DNA of 64,000 bases from NCBI RefSeq assembly GCF_030388665.1, contig NZ_CP128846.1, positions 8,652,001 to 8,716,000 on the forward strand, in the 5' to 3' direction. The position numbers and the translations under genes were made by a program. Under the pieces are notes generated by a model. That model ran no database searches, was not told where the DNA came from, and saw only the letters and a program-made list of their open reading frames with translations. The number at the start of each line of letters is the position of its first letter. The first letter of the stretch is position 1. Below, one piece after another: positions 29,179 to 38,400 of this stretch. This DNA is from Streptomyces flavofungini. GTDB lineage: Bacteria; Actinomycetota; Actinomycetes; Streptomycetales; Streptomycetaceae.

Positions 29179-29886
29179 ATGACCGTGCCCGTGATCGAGC
29201 TGCGCGAGGTGAGCCGCCGGTACGACGACGGCCCGCCCGCCCTGCACGAGGTGTCCCTGACTGTGCGGCCCGGCGAGTCCGTCGCGATCCTCGGCCCCTC
29301 CGGCAGCGGCAAGTCCACCCTGCTCAACCTGATCGCGGGCCTGGACCGGCCCGACGCGGGGACCGTCACCGTGGACGGGGTGCGGGTGGACCGGCTCGGC
29401 GAAGGCGGATCGGCGCGCTACCGGCGGTCCAAGATCGGCATGGTCTTCCAGTTCTTCAACCTGCTCGACGATCTGACCGTCACCGACAACGTCGTCCTGC
29501 CCGCGCGCCTCGCGGGGATGGCACGGAGGGAGGCGGACCGCAGGGCGGCGGAGCTCCTTCAGCTCCTCGCCGTCGACCGGCACGCCCGCGCCCACCCGGG
29601 GCGGCTGTCCGGCGGCGAGCGGCAACGCGTCGCGGTGGCACGGGCGTTGATGAACCGGCCGCCGCTGCTCCTGGCGGACGAGCCGACCGGTGCCCTGGAC
29701 ACGGCCGCCGGACAGGACGTCAGCAGGCTGCTGACCGGCCTCAACGCCGAGGGCCAGACCGTCGTCGTGGTCACCCACGACCTGGCTCTGGCGCGGTCCT
29801 GCACGAACCGTACGGTCCGGATCGCCGACGGCCGGATCACCGAGGACGCCTCCTCGCGGGCCGTCGCCACGGAGGCCGTCCGATGA
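29179..29886 (+). CDS. ABC transporter ATPase (MacB/LolD type)
   Basis: A 235-residue ATPase. Walker A is GPSGSGKST, Q-loop MVFQFFNLLDDLTV, signature [15 protein letters not shown], Walker B LLLADEPTGALD and H-loop VVVTHD. It pairs with the FtsX-like permease, whose ATG overlaps its stop (ATGA). AAGGAGCC precedes the ATG. Such pairs export antimicrobial peptides, lipoproteins or signals by a mechanotransmission mechanism. Confidence 0.94.
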   Translation: MTVPVIELREVSRRYDDGPPALHEVSLTVRPGESVAILGPSGSGKSTLLNLIAGLDRPDAGTVTVDGVRVDRLGEGGSARYRRSKIGMVFQFFNLLDDLTVTDNVVLPARLAGMARREADRRAAELLQLLAVDRHARAHPGRLSGGERQRVAVARALMNRPPLLLADEPTGALDTAAGQDVSRLLTGLNAEGQTVVVVTHDLALARSCTNRTVRIADGRITEDASSRAVATEAVR

Positions 29887-32231
29887 GCGCGCTCGGCAAG
29901 GTGGTGCGATCGGGGGTGGGGCGACGGCGGGTGCAGACCCTGGTGATCGGGCTCGCCACGATGATGGCGGTGGCCGCCTCCGTCATGGGCGGATCGCTGC
30001 TCGTGGTGTCCGGCGCGCCCTTCGACGACGCCTTCGCGGAGCGCCGCGGGGCCCATCTGTCCATGGAGTTCGACGCGAGTGAGGTGAGTGCCGGGCAGCT
30101 GTCGAGGTCCAAGGACGCCGAGGGGGTGATCAGTTCGACCGGCCCTTTCCGTGCGGCGACGGTCACTCCGCGGTCGGACGGGGCGGGCCCCGAGTGGCCG
30201 ATGACCGTGGTGGGCCGGGGTGACCCCGGCCGGGACGTGGACGAGGTGGCGCTGCTCGACGGGCGGTGGCCCGCGCGTTCCGGCGAGATCGTGCTGTCCG
30301 CCGAAGCCGCGGTCGTCCCGACCCTGGGCAGGAAACTCGCCTTCCCCGATCTGCCCGGCGATCCGGCGCTGACGGTGGTCGGCGTGGCGCGCTCGGTCAC
30401 GCACACCGCTGACGCCTGGGTGGTGCCTTCCCAGATGCCGGCGCTCACCGTGCCCGGCAGCGGCGGCCACCAGATGCTCTACCGCTTCACCGACGCGGGC
30501 ACCGCCGCAGAGATCACCGCGGGCGCCGAGGCCGTCACCCGACACCTGCCGCCCAAGGCGGTCGTAGGGGAAAAGTCCTGGCTCACCGTCAGGAAGAACG
30601 CCGAGCGCGACACCGCCGTCTACGTCCCCTTCCTCCTCGCGTTCGGCGCCCTGGGCCTGGTCATGTCCGTGCTCATCGTCGGCAACGTCGTCGCCTCGGC
30701 CGTCGGCACGGGAACGCGTCGCATCGGCATTCTGAAGGCCGTCGGCCTCACCCCGCCCCAGGTCGTGCGGGCCTACGTGGGTCAGGCGCTGATCCCGGCC
30801 GCCGTCGGCACGGCCCTCGGCGTGCTCGCCGGCCACCTGCTCGCCGTGCCCGTACTGGCCGAGACCGAGGAGGTCTACGGCACCTCGTCCCTCGGCATCG
30901 CCCCCTGGGTCGACCTGGTGGTGATCGCCGGGGTGCTCGGCCTGGTGGCGGTGACCGCGTGGGCGAGCGCCTGGCGGGCGGGGCGGCTGCGCACGGTCGA
31001 CGCGCTCGCCCTGGGGCGCAACTCCTCGGCGGGGCGCGGCCGGTGGGCGGCCCGCCTGACCGCACGGCTGCCGCTGCCGCAGCCGGTCGCCCTGGGCCTG
31101 GCCCGGCCCTTCGCCCGGCCCGTCCGCACCCTGGCGATGGGCACCGCGATCCTGTTCGGCGCCATCGCGGTCACGTTCACCGTGGGCATGGGCGCCACGC
31201 TCAACCAGGTGATGAAGGCCAAGGCGCACGACGTCGCCGACGTTGTCGTGCCCGCGCCCCTGCCGGACTTCGGACCCCAGGGTCCCGGGCGCGGCCCCGA
31301 GAAGCAGCCCGAACCCGCTGCGGTCGCCACGGCCATCAAGGCCGCCACCGGAACCGGGAAGTACTACAGCGTCGCGAGGGTACGCGCGACCGCGTCCGGC
31401 CTGACCGGCACCATCGATGTGAACGCCTTCACCGGCGACGCCTCCTGGGGCGGCTACACCATGGTCTCGGGCCGCTGGGTCGACAGACCCGGCGAGGCCG
31501 TGGTCCCGACCCCCTTCCTGACCGCCACCGGCTCCCGCGTCGGCGACACCGTCACCTTGAACGGCCTGGCCGAGCCGGTCACGGTACGCATCGTCGGCGA
31601 GGTCCTCGACCCCCGCAACGACGGCATGCAGGTCTTCACCGACGCCTCGACCCTCGCCGGCGCACATCCCGACCTGACGGAGACCAGCCATCACATCGCG
31701 GTCACATCGGGCACCGACGTCTCCCACTACGTCGACACGTTGAACAAGGACCTGACCCCGCTGGGCGCCACCGCCCGGGCCGGCGGGCCCGACGCCGGTG
31801 GAGACATGGTCGCCACGCTCAACTCACTGTCCGCGATCCTCACGTTGATGCTCGTCGCCGTCGCTGCGCTCGGTGTGCTCAACGGCGTACTGCTCGACAC
31901 CCGCGAGCGCGTGCGGGAACTCGGAGTCCACAAGGCGCTCGGCATGACCCCCCGTCAGACCATCATGATGGTCATCACCTCGGTCGCCGTGACCGGACTC
32001 CTCGCGGGCGCCGCGGGTGTGCCGCTCGGCGTCGCCCTCCACGGCCGGGTCCTCCCCGCGATGGGCGACAGCGTGGGGCTCCGCCTTCCCGATTCCACCA
32101 TCGCCGTCTACCACACGGCGGAACTCCTCCCGCTCGTACTCGGCGGCCTGCTCATCGCCACCCTGGGCGCACTCCTGCCCGCCGGCTGGGCGGCAAGGGC
32201 CCGAACCGCAGTGGCCTTGCGCACCGAATAG
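29883..32231 (+). CDS. FtsX-like ABC transporter permease (MacB type, duplicated)
   Basis: A 782-residue permease. It has one N-terminal membrane helix, a periplasm-side (external) domain, then FtsX bundles near residues 240-365 (LLAFGALGLVMSVLIVGNVVASAVGTGTRRIGILKAVGL) and 640-775 (ALGVLNGVLLDTRERVRELGVHKALGMTP). This is the ten-helix layout common in actinobacterial drug and lantibiotic exporters. With the ATPase and the divergent two-component system it forms a self-contained detoxification module. It directly precedes the biosynthetic cluster, so a role in self-protection or export of that product is possible. Confidence 0.92.
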   Translation: MSALGKVVRSGVGRRRVQTLVIGLATMMAVAASVMGGSLLVVSGAPFDDAFAERRGAHLSMEFDASEVSAGQLSRSKDAEGVISSTGPFRAATVTPRSDGAGPEWPMTVVGRGDPGRDVDEVALLDGRWPARSGEIVLSAEAAVVPTLGRKLAFPDLPGDPALTVVGVARSVTHTADAWVVPSQMPALTVPGSGGHQMLYRFTDAGTAAEITAGAEAVTRHLPPKAVVGEKSWLTVRKNAERDTAVYVPFLLAFGALGLVMSVLIVGNVVASAVGTGTRRIGILKAVGLTPPQVVRAYVGQALIPAAVGTALGVLAGHLLAVPVLAETEEVYGTSSLGIAPWVDLVVIAGVLGLVAVTAWASAWRAGRLRTVDALALGRNSSAGRGRWAARLTARLPLPQPVALGLARPFARPVRTLAMGTAILFGAIAVTFTVGMGATLNQVMKAKAHDVADVVVPAPLPDFGPQGPGRGPEKQPEPAAVATAIKAATGTGKYYSVARVRATASGLTGTIDVNAFTGDASWGGYTMVSGRWVDRPGEAVVPTPFLTATGSRVGDTVTLNGLAEPVTVRIVGEVLDPRNDGMQVFTDASTLAGAHPDLTETSHHIAVTSGTDVSHYVDTLNKDLTPLGATARAGGPDAGGDMVATLNSLSAILTLMLVAVAALGVLNGVLLDTRERVRELGVHKALGMTPRQTIMMVITSVAVTGLLAGAAGVPLGVALHGRVLPAMGDSVGLRLPDSTIAVYHTAELLPLVLGGLLIATLGALLPAGWAARARTAVALRTE

Positions 32232-32358
32232 TCGGTGCGCCGAAGAGGAGGTCGGCTGCCCGGTGCGACGTCCCGCTCTTCATGGAACCGTTGCGGAATC
32301 CTCTTCTCTGACAGAGAGTTTGATCTCGGCGTCTTACAGGCACGGGGGGTGCACAGCG

Positions 32359-33729
32359 TTGACGTATGACATGCAGCGCCAGCGGGGCGGGGTCGGACGG
32401 GAAACCGTGGAAGTCCCGCTGTCCGTCGGTCAGAGCTCGTTGTTCTTCATCCACGAGATGGCTCCGGAGTCGACCATGTACAACATGGCCGTCGGCATCA
32501 CGATGCGGGAGAGGTTCGACGACGAGCGTCTCAGGGGCGCATGGGCGAGGGTGTGGGCCCGCCATCCGGTGCTCACGGGAGTCGTCCGCGCGGGAGCGGG
32601 CGGTTACGCACAGCACTGGTACGCGGCCGAGCCGACGTGCACGGTGCGTGAGGTACCCGGCATGGATGCCGACGAGCTCACGCGACTGGTGAACGAGGAC
32701 TACTCCCTCGCCTTCGCCCTGAAGAAGGAAGCGCCCGCCCGACTGTTCCTCTATCAGCACGCGAGGGGCTCCACGCTGCTCATGGTGGTGCACCACATGG
32801 CGGGTGACCTGACCTCCCTCTTCGCCGTGTGCGAAGACCTCCTCGCCGGGCATCGCGAGGGCGCTGCCGAGGAGACGGTCGAGCCGGACACCTCGTACGC
32901 CCGCTACGTCGCGCACGAACGCACCTTCTTGGAGAGCGCCAGGTCGGAACCCATGCGCCGGTACTGGGCGGAGCGCCTCGACGGCTGTACCTTCGCGCTC
33001 GACGTTCCCGGCGCGTCCGGGTCCACCGTGGCCGCGGACGCCCCGGCGCTGGCCCGGTTCACCCTGCCGCGCCCACTGGCGGACGGGATCCGGCGCACGG
33101 CCGACGACAGCGGTACGTCCACCGCCACGGTCCTGCTCGCGGCCTTCAACGTGCTGCTGCACAAACTCACCGGTGCGAGCGACATCGTCGTGGGCTTCCC
33201 CATCGAGGGCCGCAAGAAGCCCTTCAAGCGCACCGTCGGGTACTTCGTCAACTCGCTGCCCCTGCGCACCAGTGTGGCCGCGGACGACAGATTCCACTCC
33301 GTGCTGTCCGCCACCCATGCGGCACTCGTCGGTGCGGTCCGGCACCAGGCGATACCGATACCCGCCGTGCTCAGCAGCGTCAGCCCCGAAGTCGTGAGGG
33401 CCATCCACCAGGTGAGCTTCCAGTTCGAGCCCGAACGCATCTCCCACGGGGCCCGCATGCACTTCGGCGACCTGGGAGCGGCTCAGTTGTTCGGCCACGA
33501 GGTCGAAGCCGTCCCGATCCGTCAGCAGGTCGGCCAGTTCCCCCTGTGGATGCAGATCGGCGAGATGGAGGGTGCCCTGCAGGGCGGCCTGCACTTCGAC
33601 CCCGCGAGGTTCGGCATCGAGGACGCCACCGGTTACGTGCGGCTGTACGAGGCGCTGGTGCGGGACATCGTGGCCGACGCGACCGCCTGCGTGGCCGACC
33701 TGGGGGCCGGCTGGACGGGGTCCGACTAG
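32359..33729 (+). CDS. Stand-alone NRPS condensation-domain protein
   Basis: A 456-residue free condensation enzyme. The catalytic motif is VVHHMAGDLTS (HHxxxD; the usual final Gly is Leu). The bridge and C4-C5 blocks are present: DIVVGFPIEGRKK, VGYFVNSLPLR and VSFQFEPERI. No carrier or A domain is attached. TTG at 32359 has GGGGGG 9 nt upstream; ATG at 32371 is the alternative. It is the only biosynthetic gene on the plus strand, at the edge of the cluster. Since the assembly line lacks a thioesterase, this enzyme might release or cap the product by amide or ester formation (inference). Confidence 0.88.
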   Translation: MTYDMQRQRGGVGRETVEVPLSVGQSSLFFIHEMAPESTMYNMAVGITMRERFDDERLRGAWARVWARHPVLTGVVRAGAGGYAQHWYAAEPTCTVREVPGMDADELTRLVNEDYSLAFALKKEAPARLFLYQHARGSTLLMVVHHMAGDLTSLFAVCEDLLAGHREGAAEETVEPDTSYARYVAHERTFLESARSEPMRRYWAERLDGCTFALDVPGASGSTVAADAPALARFTLPRPLADGIRRTADDSGTSTATVLLAAFNVLLHKLTGASDIVVGFPIEGRKKPFKRTVGYFVNSLPLRTSVAADDRFHSVLSATHAALVGAVRHQAIPIPAVLSSVSPEVVRAIHQVSFQFEPERISHGARMHFGDLGAAQLFGHEVEAVPIRQQVGQFPLWMQIGEMEGALQGGLHFDPARFGIEDATGYVRLYEALVRDIVADATACVADLGAGWTGSD

Positions 33730-33776
33730 GCCGGCGCGGAGGTCGGACGGGGACACGCCGCACCGGCCGGAGGGTG

Positions 33777-34529
33777 TCAGGCCGGGGGCTGTGTCATGCG
33801 GTTGTTGCCCATGGTGTCGCTCCCGCTCACCAGGACGCACGCGTGGCCCGGGAACAGGGGTGAGGAGTCCTGGTCGACGATGTTGACCTTGGGGATCGTG
33901 TAGCGGGCGGACAGCCCGAGCCTGCGCCGGTCCGACGTGTTCTTGTTGGAGTGGTGCATCAACTGCTCGCTGAAGAGGAAGAACTCACCGGGGGCGAGTT
34001 CCATGTCGATCGCCGTGGTGGTGTCGACGAGAGCCGGGTCGATCTCCTGCGGGAACGCCTTCCCCGGGCGCGAGGGCACGTGGTGCAGCAGCTCACGGTG
34101 CGAGCCGGGGATGATCTGCACGCACGAGTTCTCCGCCGTCGCCTCGTCGACCGCCAGCCAGAGGGAGAGGTTCACGGGCGGATCGAGCGGCCAGCTGTCG
34201 ATGTCCTGGTGCCAGGGCACCTCGAGGCCGCCCGGCTCCTTGTTGAACAGGAACGTGGACCACAGCAGGATGTCGTCGCCGAGCAGGCTCCGCACCCGGC
34301 CGAGCACTTCCGGCAGGGTGGCGAGATCGTGCACCGGACGATGGTCCAGGTGACGGGAGTGCAGGGGCGTCGCCGGATTCGGTCCCGGCGAGGTGAGCAC
34401 CTCGGCGTCGATGTGCTGGCGGAAGGCGTCCATCTCCTCGGGCGAGCAGGCGACGTAGGGCCCGAGGAAACCCTGCTCGTGGAATCGGGTGACCTCGTCG
34501 CGGGTCAGTGCTGCGGTGGTGGTGTCCAT
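33777..34529 (-). CDS. Fe(II)/2-oxoglutarate dioxygenase, phytanoyl-CoA dioxygenase family
   Basis: A 250-residue PhyH-type protein. The facial triad is His107-x-Asp109 in VPWHQDIDSW and a distal His (about 192) in LMHHSNKN; the 2-oxoglutarate Arg lies in RRRLGLSARY. Related halogenases (SyrB2 type) have Ala or Gly in place of the Asp, so this enzyme should hydroxylate (or desaturate), not chlorinate. The likely substrate is a free or carrier-bound amino acid or the finished peptide. ATG at 34529 is used; a longer start at 34592 would add about 21 unlikely residues. Confidence 0.88.
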   Translation of the reverse strand: MDTTTAALTRDEVTRFHEQGFLGPYVACSPEEMDAFRQHIDAEVLTSPGPNPATPLHSRHLDHRPVHDLATLPEVLGRVRSLLGDDILLWSTFLFNKEPGGLEVPWHQDIDSWPLDPPVNLSLWLAVDEATAENSCVQIIPGSHRELLHHVPSRPGKAFPQEIDPALVDTTTAIDMELAPGEFFLFSEQLMHHSNKNTSDRRRLGLSARYTIPKVNIVDQDSSPLFPGHACVLVSGSDTMGNNRMTQPPA

Positions 34530-34605
34530 GGAGATCACGGTGGCACCGGGCGGCCCCCGGCGACCATGGCCGAGGCCGGGTAAAGTTTGCACTCAACCGC
34601 GCGCC

Positions 34606-35442
34606 TCAGCGCGCTCGGTAGGTCCGCGGGGAGACACCCATCACGGACTTGAACTGGCGGCTGAAGAGATAGACGTCGCAGTACCCGAGGCCGCGGGCGA
34701 TCCGAGTGATCGTTTCCTGTGTCTCGTCGAGCAGCCGCGCGGCGTGCTGGATCCGCCGCCGCACCAGCCACACCTTCGGCGGGCAGCCGTAGGTCCGGCG
34801 GAAACAGCGGGTGAAGTGCTCCGGGGACATCCGAAGGAGCCGGGCCAGCTCGGCCGGGTGCACCCGCTCGGCGACCCGCTCGTCGGCGTGGTCCTCCAAG
34901 AGGCGCCGCTGCGCGGCGTCAAGCGCCGGACGTACGGTCTGCTGCTGCTCCGCGAGCCGGAGAGCCGAGCTGAACAGCAGCTCGAGCGCGGCCCGCATCC
35001 GGACCTCGCGGAACGGCTGCCGTTCCTCCCTCTCGCTGATCAGCAGGTCGAGGGGCGCCCGCAGCTCCCACGCGCCGGGCAGCACCACGACCGGCCCCAG
35101 CGGCGGTTCCTCCGCGGGCGCCGGCGGCAGCTGGAGCCGGTAGAGAGCGAGCGGCCGCGATGCGGCGGCGCGCAACGTGAACGGCACCCCGGGCTTGAGC
35201 CACACCAGGGTCCCCGGCCCCACCTGGATCCGCTGGTGGCCGGCCACGCCCTCGTACCGGCCGGCCACCACGAGGTGGATCACATGCTCGGAGTGCCCGC
35301 GGTCGTACGACACCTCCCAATTCGTCGGCGCTGTCCCGTACTTCAGCACCCCGATCTCGGGATACCGATCGAGACGCCGCAGCCAGTCGCGATCCTCCCG
35401 TGCCCTCTCCGGGGCCTCCAGCAGAACGGGCATCGCAGACAT
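34606..35442 (-). CDS. AraC family regulator, probably cluster-situated
   Basis: A 278-residue protein. A cupin-like N-terminal sensor (HLVVAGRYEG, LVWLKPGVPFTL) and a C-terminal double HTH: AELARLLRMSPEHFTRCFRRTYG and ITRIARGLGYCDVYLFSRQFKSVMGVSPRTYR. Its ATG lies one base after the stop codon of the NRPS gene, so it is the penultimate gene of the biosynthetic operon. It is the only regulator inside the cluster and probably controls it. Confidence 0.9.
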   Translation of the reverse strand: MSAMPVLLEAPERAREDRDWLRRLDRYPEIGVLKYGTAPTNWEVSYDRGHSEHVIHLVVAGRYEGVAGHQRIQVGPGTLVWLKPGVPFTLRAAASRPLALYRLQLPPAPAEEPPLGPVVVLPGAWELRAPLDLLISEREERQPFREVRMRAALELLFSSALRLAEQQQTVRPALDAAQRRLLEDHADERVAERVHPAELARLLRMSPEHFTRCFRRTYGCPPKVWLVRRRIQHAARLLDETQETITRIARGLGYCDVYLFSRQFKSVMGVSPRTYRAR

Positions 35443-35443
35443 G

Positions 35444-38400
35444 TCAGACCGGGACGTGGAATCCGCTGACCGGCTGCCCTGGGTCGGCGGACGCCGCGGT
35501 GAGGACCTGGGCCAGCCCTCGTACCAGGGCCTCGACGGTGCTCCGGTCGAAGAGGTCGGTGGCGAAGATCAGGTTTCCCTCGAGGCCGGCCGGGCGGCCC
35601 GCGGAGTCGAACCGCTCGTACAGGTGGATGTTGATGTCGTACACGATGAATGTGTGCTCCATCGGAACCGGCACGGCGGTCAGCCCCGGGAGGTCGAGGG
35701 CGGCTTCCGGCGTGTTGTGCAGGACCAGCTTGACCTGGAAGAGCGGGTTGCGGGCAGCCGACCGGTCGGGGACCAGCTCCTCCACCAGTCGCTCGAAGGG
35801 CAGGTCCTGGTGGTCGTAGGCCGCCAGCGTGTGCGTGCGGGTCCGCTTGAGCAGTTCGCTGAAGGACGGTTCTCCGGACAGGTCGTGACGCAGGACGAGG
35901 GTGTTGACGAAGAAGCCGACGAGTCCTTCCAGCGCGTCGTCGGTGCGTCCGGCGATGGCCGTACCGATGGGGATGTCCTCGCCCGCCCCCATGCGGTGGA
36001 GCAGCGCCGCCAGCGCCGACTGCAGCACCATGAACACGCTCGCCCCGTGCCCGTCGGCCAGCGCGATGAGATCGCGGTGCAGAGCGGCCGGCAAGCGCAC
36101 GGGCACATCGCCGCCCCGGCGCGACGCGACGGCCGGACGCGGCCGGTCCGTGCGCAGCGTCAGCTCTTCCGGGGCCCCCGCCAGCCTGGCTTTCCAGTAC
36201 GCCAGTTGCCTGCGCAGCGGGCTTTGCGGGTCGCTCTCGTCGCCGAGCAGGTCGCGCTGCCAGTGCGTGTAGTCGGTGTAGCGCACCGGTGGTGGGGTCC
36301 ACCGCGGCGCATCGCCCTGGACGCGGGCCGCGTAGGCGGCCGAGATGTCCCGGCCAAGCACGTACTCGGACCATCCGTCCGACGCGATGTGGTGCACCAC
36401 GAGCACCAGGACGTGTTCCTCCTCGGCCACCGCCAGCAGGTGGGCGCGCCAGGGGATCTCGTCGCTGAGGACGAAGGCGTGGTGGGACTCCCGCTCGACG
36501 GCCCGGCCGACCTCCTCGCGCGCCACCCGCAGCACCGGCAGGCCGAAGGCAGCGGCGTCCGCGTCGACGACGTGCTGACGGGGCTCGCCGTCCCTGAACG
36601 GGAACACCGTCCGGAGCGTCTCGTGCCGGGCCACCACGTCCTGGAGCGCCGCCTCCAGCGCCTTGCGGTCCAGGGAGCCGGTCAGCCGCAGCGCCATCGT
36701 GATGTTGTGCCGGGTGGGGCCGTCCAGCTCGTCCCGGAACCACTCCTGGGCGAAGGACAGCGGAGTCTCCCCCGAGCCGGTCGTGGGGACGAGCGCGGGC
36801 CGGTGGCGACCCGGCGTGTCCAGGGCCGCGGCGAGTTCCGCGACCGTGGGCTTCTCGAAGAGGGTGCCGATGCTCAGCTCCGCGCCGAACTCGGAACGGA
36901 TGCGCGAGACAAGGCGGGTCGCCAGCAAGGAGTGGCCCCCCGCGGCGAAGAAGTCGGCGTGCACGCCGAGCTGTTGCCCGCCGAGGAGTTCGCTCCACAG
37001 TTCGAGGAGTCGGGCTTCGCGGGCGTCGCGTGGCGGTGTGGTGTCGCGTGACTCGTCGGTCAGCAGGGTGCCCGGCACCGACGGCAGGGCCTTGCGGTCC
37101 ACCTTGCCGCTCCCGGTGAGAGGCATCGCGTCGAGTTGCGACCAGACGGTCGGCACCATGTACGCGGGAAGCCTGCTCGCCGCATGAGCGGCGAGCTCTC
37201 CGGCATCGGGCCGGGCCTCCGCGTCCGCCACGAAGTAGGCGGCCAGCCGCCCCTCGTGGAGCAGTACGGCGCACTCCAGCACGTCGGCGTGGCTCCGGAG
37301 CACGGCCTCGATCTCGCCCGGCTCGATCCGGTGGCCGCGCAGCTTGAGCTGCGCGTCGGCACGGCCGCGGAACTCCAGCGCGCCGTCCGGCCGATGCCGT
37401 ACGAGGTCACCCGTGCGGTACATCCTGCGGGTCACGCCGGCGTGGTCGGTGTGCTGGATGAAGCTGGCCTCGGTCAGGTCGGGCCGCCGGTGGTAGCCCT
37501 CGGCGAGTCCGGCGCCCGCGAGGTAGAGCTCCCCGGTCACGCCCTGGGGGACCCGCTGTCCGTGGCGGTCCAGGACGTGCACTTCGGAGTTCGCGATCGG
37601 CCACCCGATGGGCACGGTTCCGCTGCCGTCCTCCGTGCACCTCCAGTGGGTGAGGTCGGCCTCGGTGGGACCGTAGATGTTGTGCAGCTCCGCGGGGAGC
37701 GCGGCCTGGAAATGCCGCTGCAAGTCGTACGGGAGCGCCTCGCCCGCGCACAGGACACGGGTCAGCCCGGTGCACCCGGAGCTGGCCGGATCCTCCAGGA
37801 ACGCCCGGAGCATGGAAGGCACGAAGTTCACCGTCGTGACGGACTCGGCGACGATCAGCTCGGCCAGGTAGGCGGGATCGCGATGGCCGCCGGGCCGGGC
37901 CACGACCAGGACACCGCCGGTGAACAGCGGCCAGAAGAACTCCCAGACGGACACGTCGAAGGTGGCGGGCGTCTTCTGCAGCACCGGCTCGCCGGGCCGC
38001 AGGGGGAACTGCCGCTGCAGCCACAGCAGTCGGTTGGCGATCGCGCCGTGGGACACGAGGACGCCCTTCGGCTTCCCGGTCGAGCCCGACGTGAAGATCA
38101 TGTAGGCCCCGTCCTCAGGCCCTGCCGCACCACCCTCGGGCGGCCCCGGTGGACAGGTGAAGCCCGGCACCTCGGCCGCGTCGGGCCGGACGACCGTGAC
38201 GCCGGGCGCCGCGACCTTCTCGCCGGCGGAACCGCGGGCGACCGCCATGGTGATCCCCGCGTCGGTCAGGATCTCGCGCAGCCGCCGCGGCGGGTGCTCG
38301 GGGTCCAGCGGCACATAGGTGCCACCGGCCTTCAGCACCGCGAGCAGGCTCACCGGCAGCTCCGCCGAACGGTCGAGCACCACCGCGACGAGGCTGCCAC

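Noticed and set aside
33777..34529. Calling the dioxygenase a chlorinating enzyme
   Set aside because: The iron-binding Asp (HQD) is present; SyrB2-type halogenases need Ala or Gly there.
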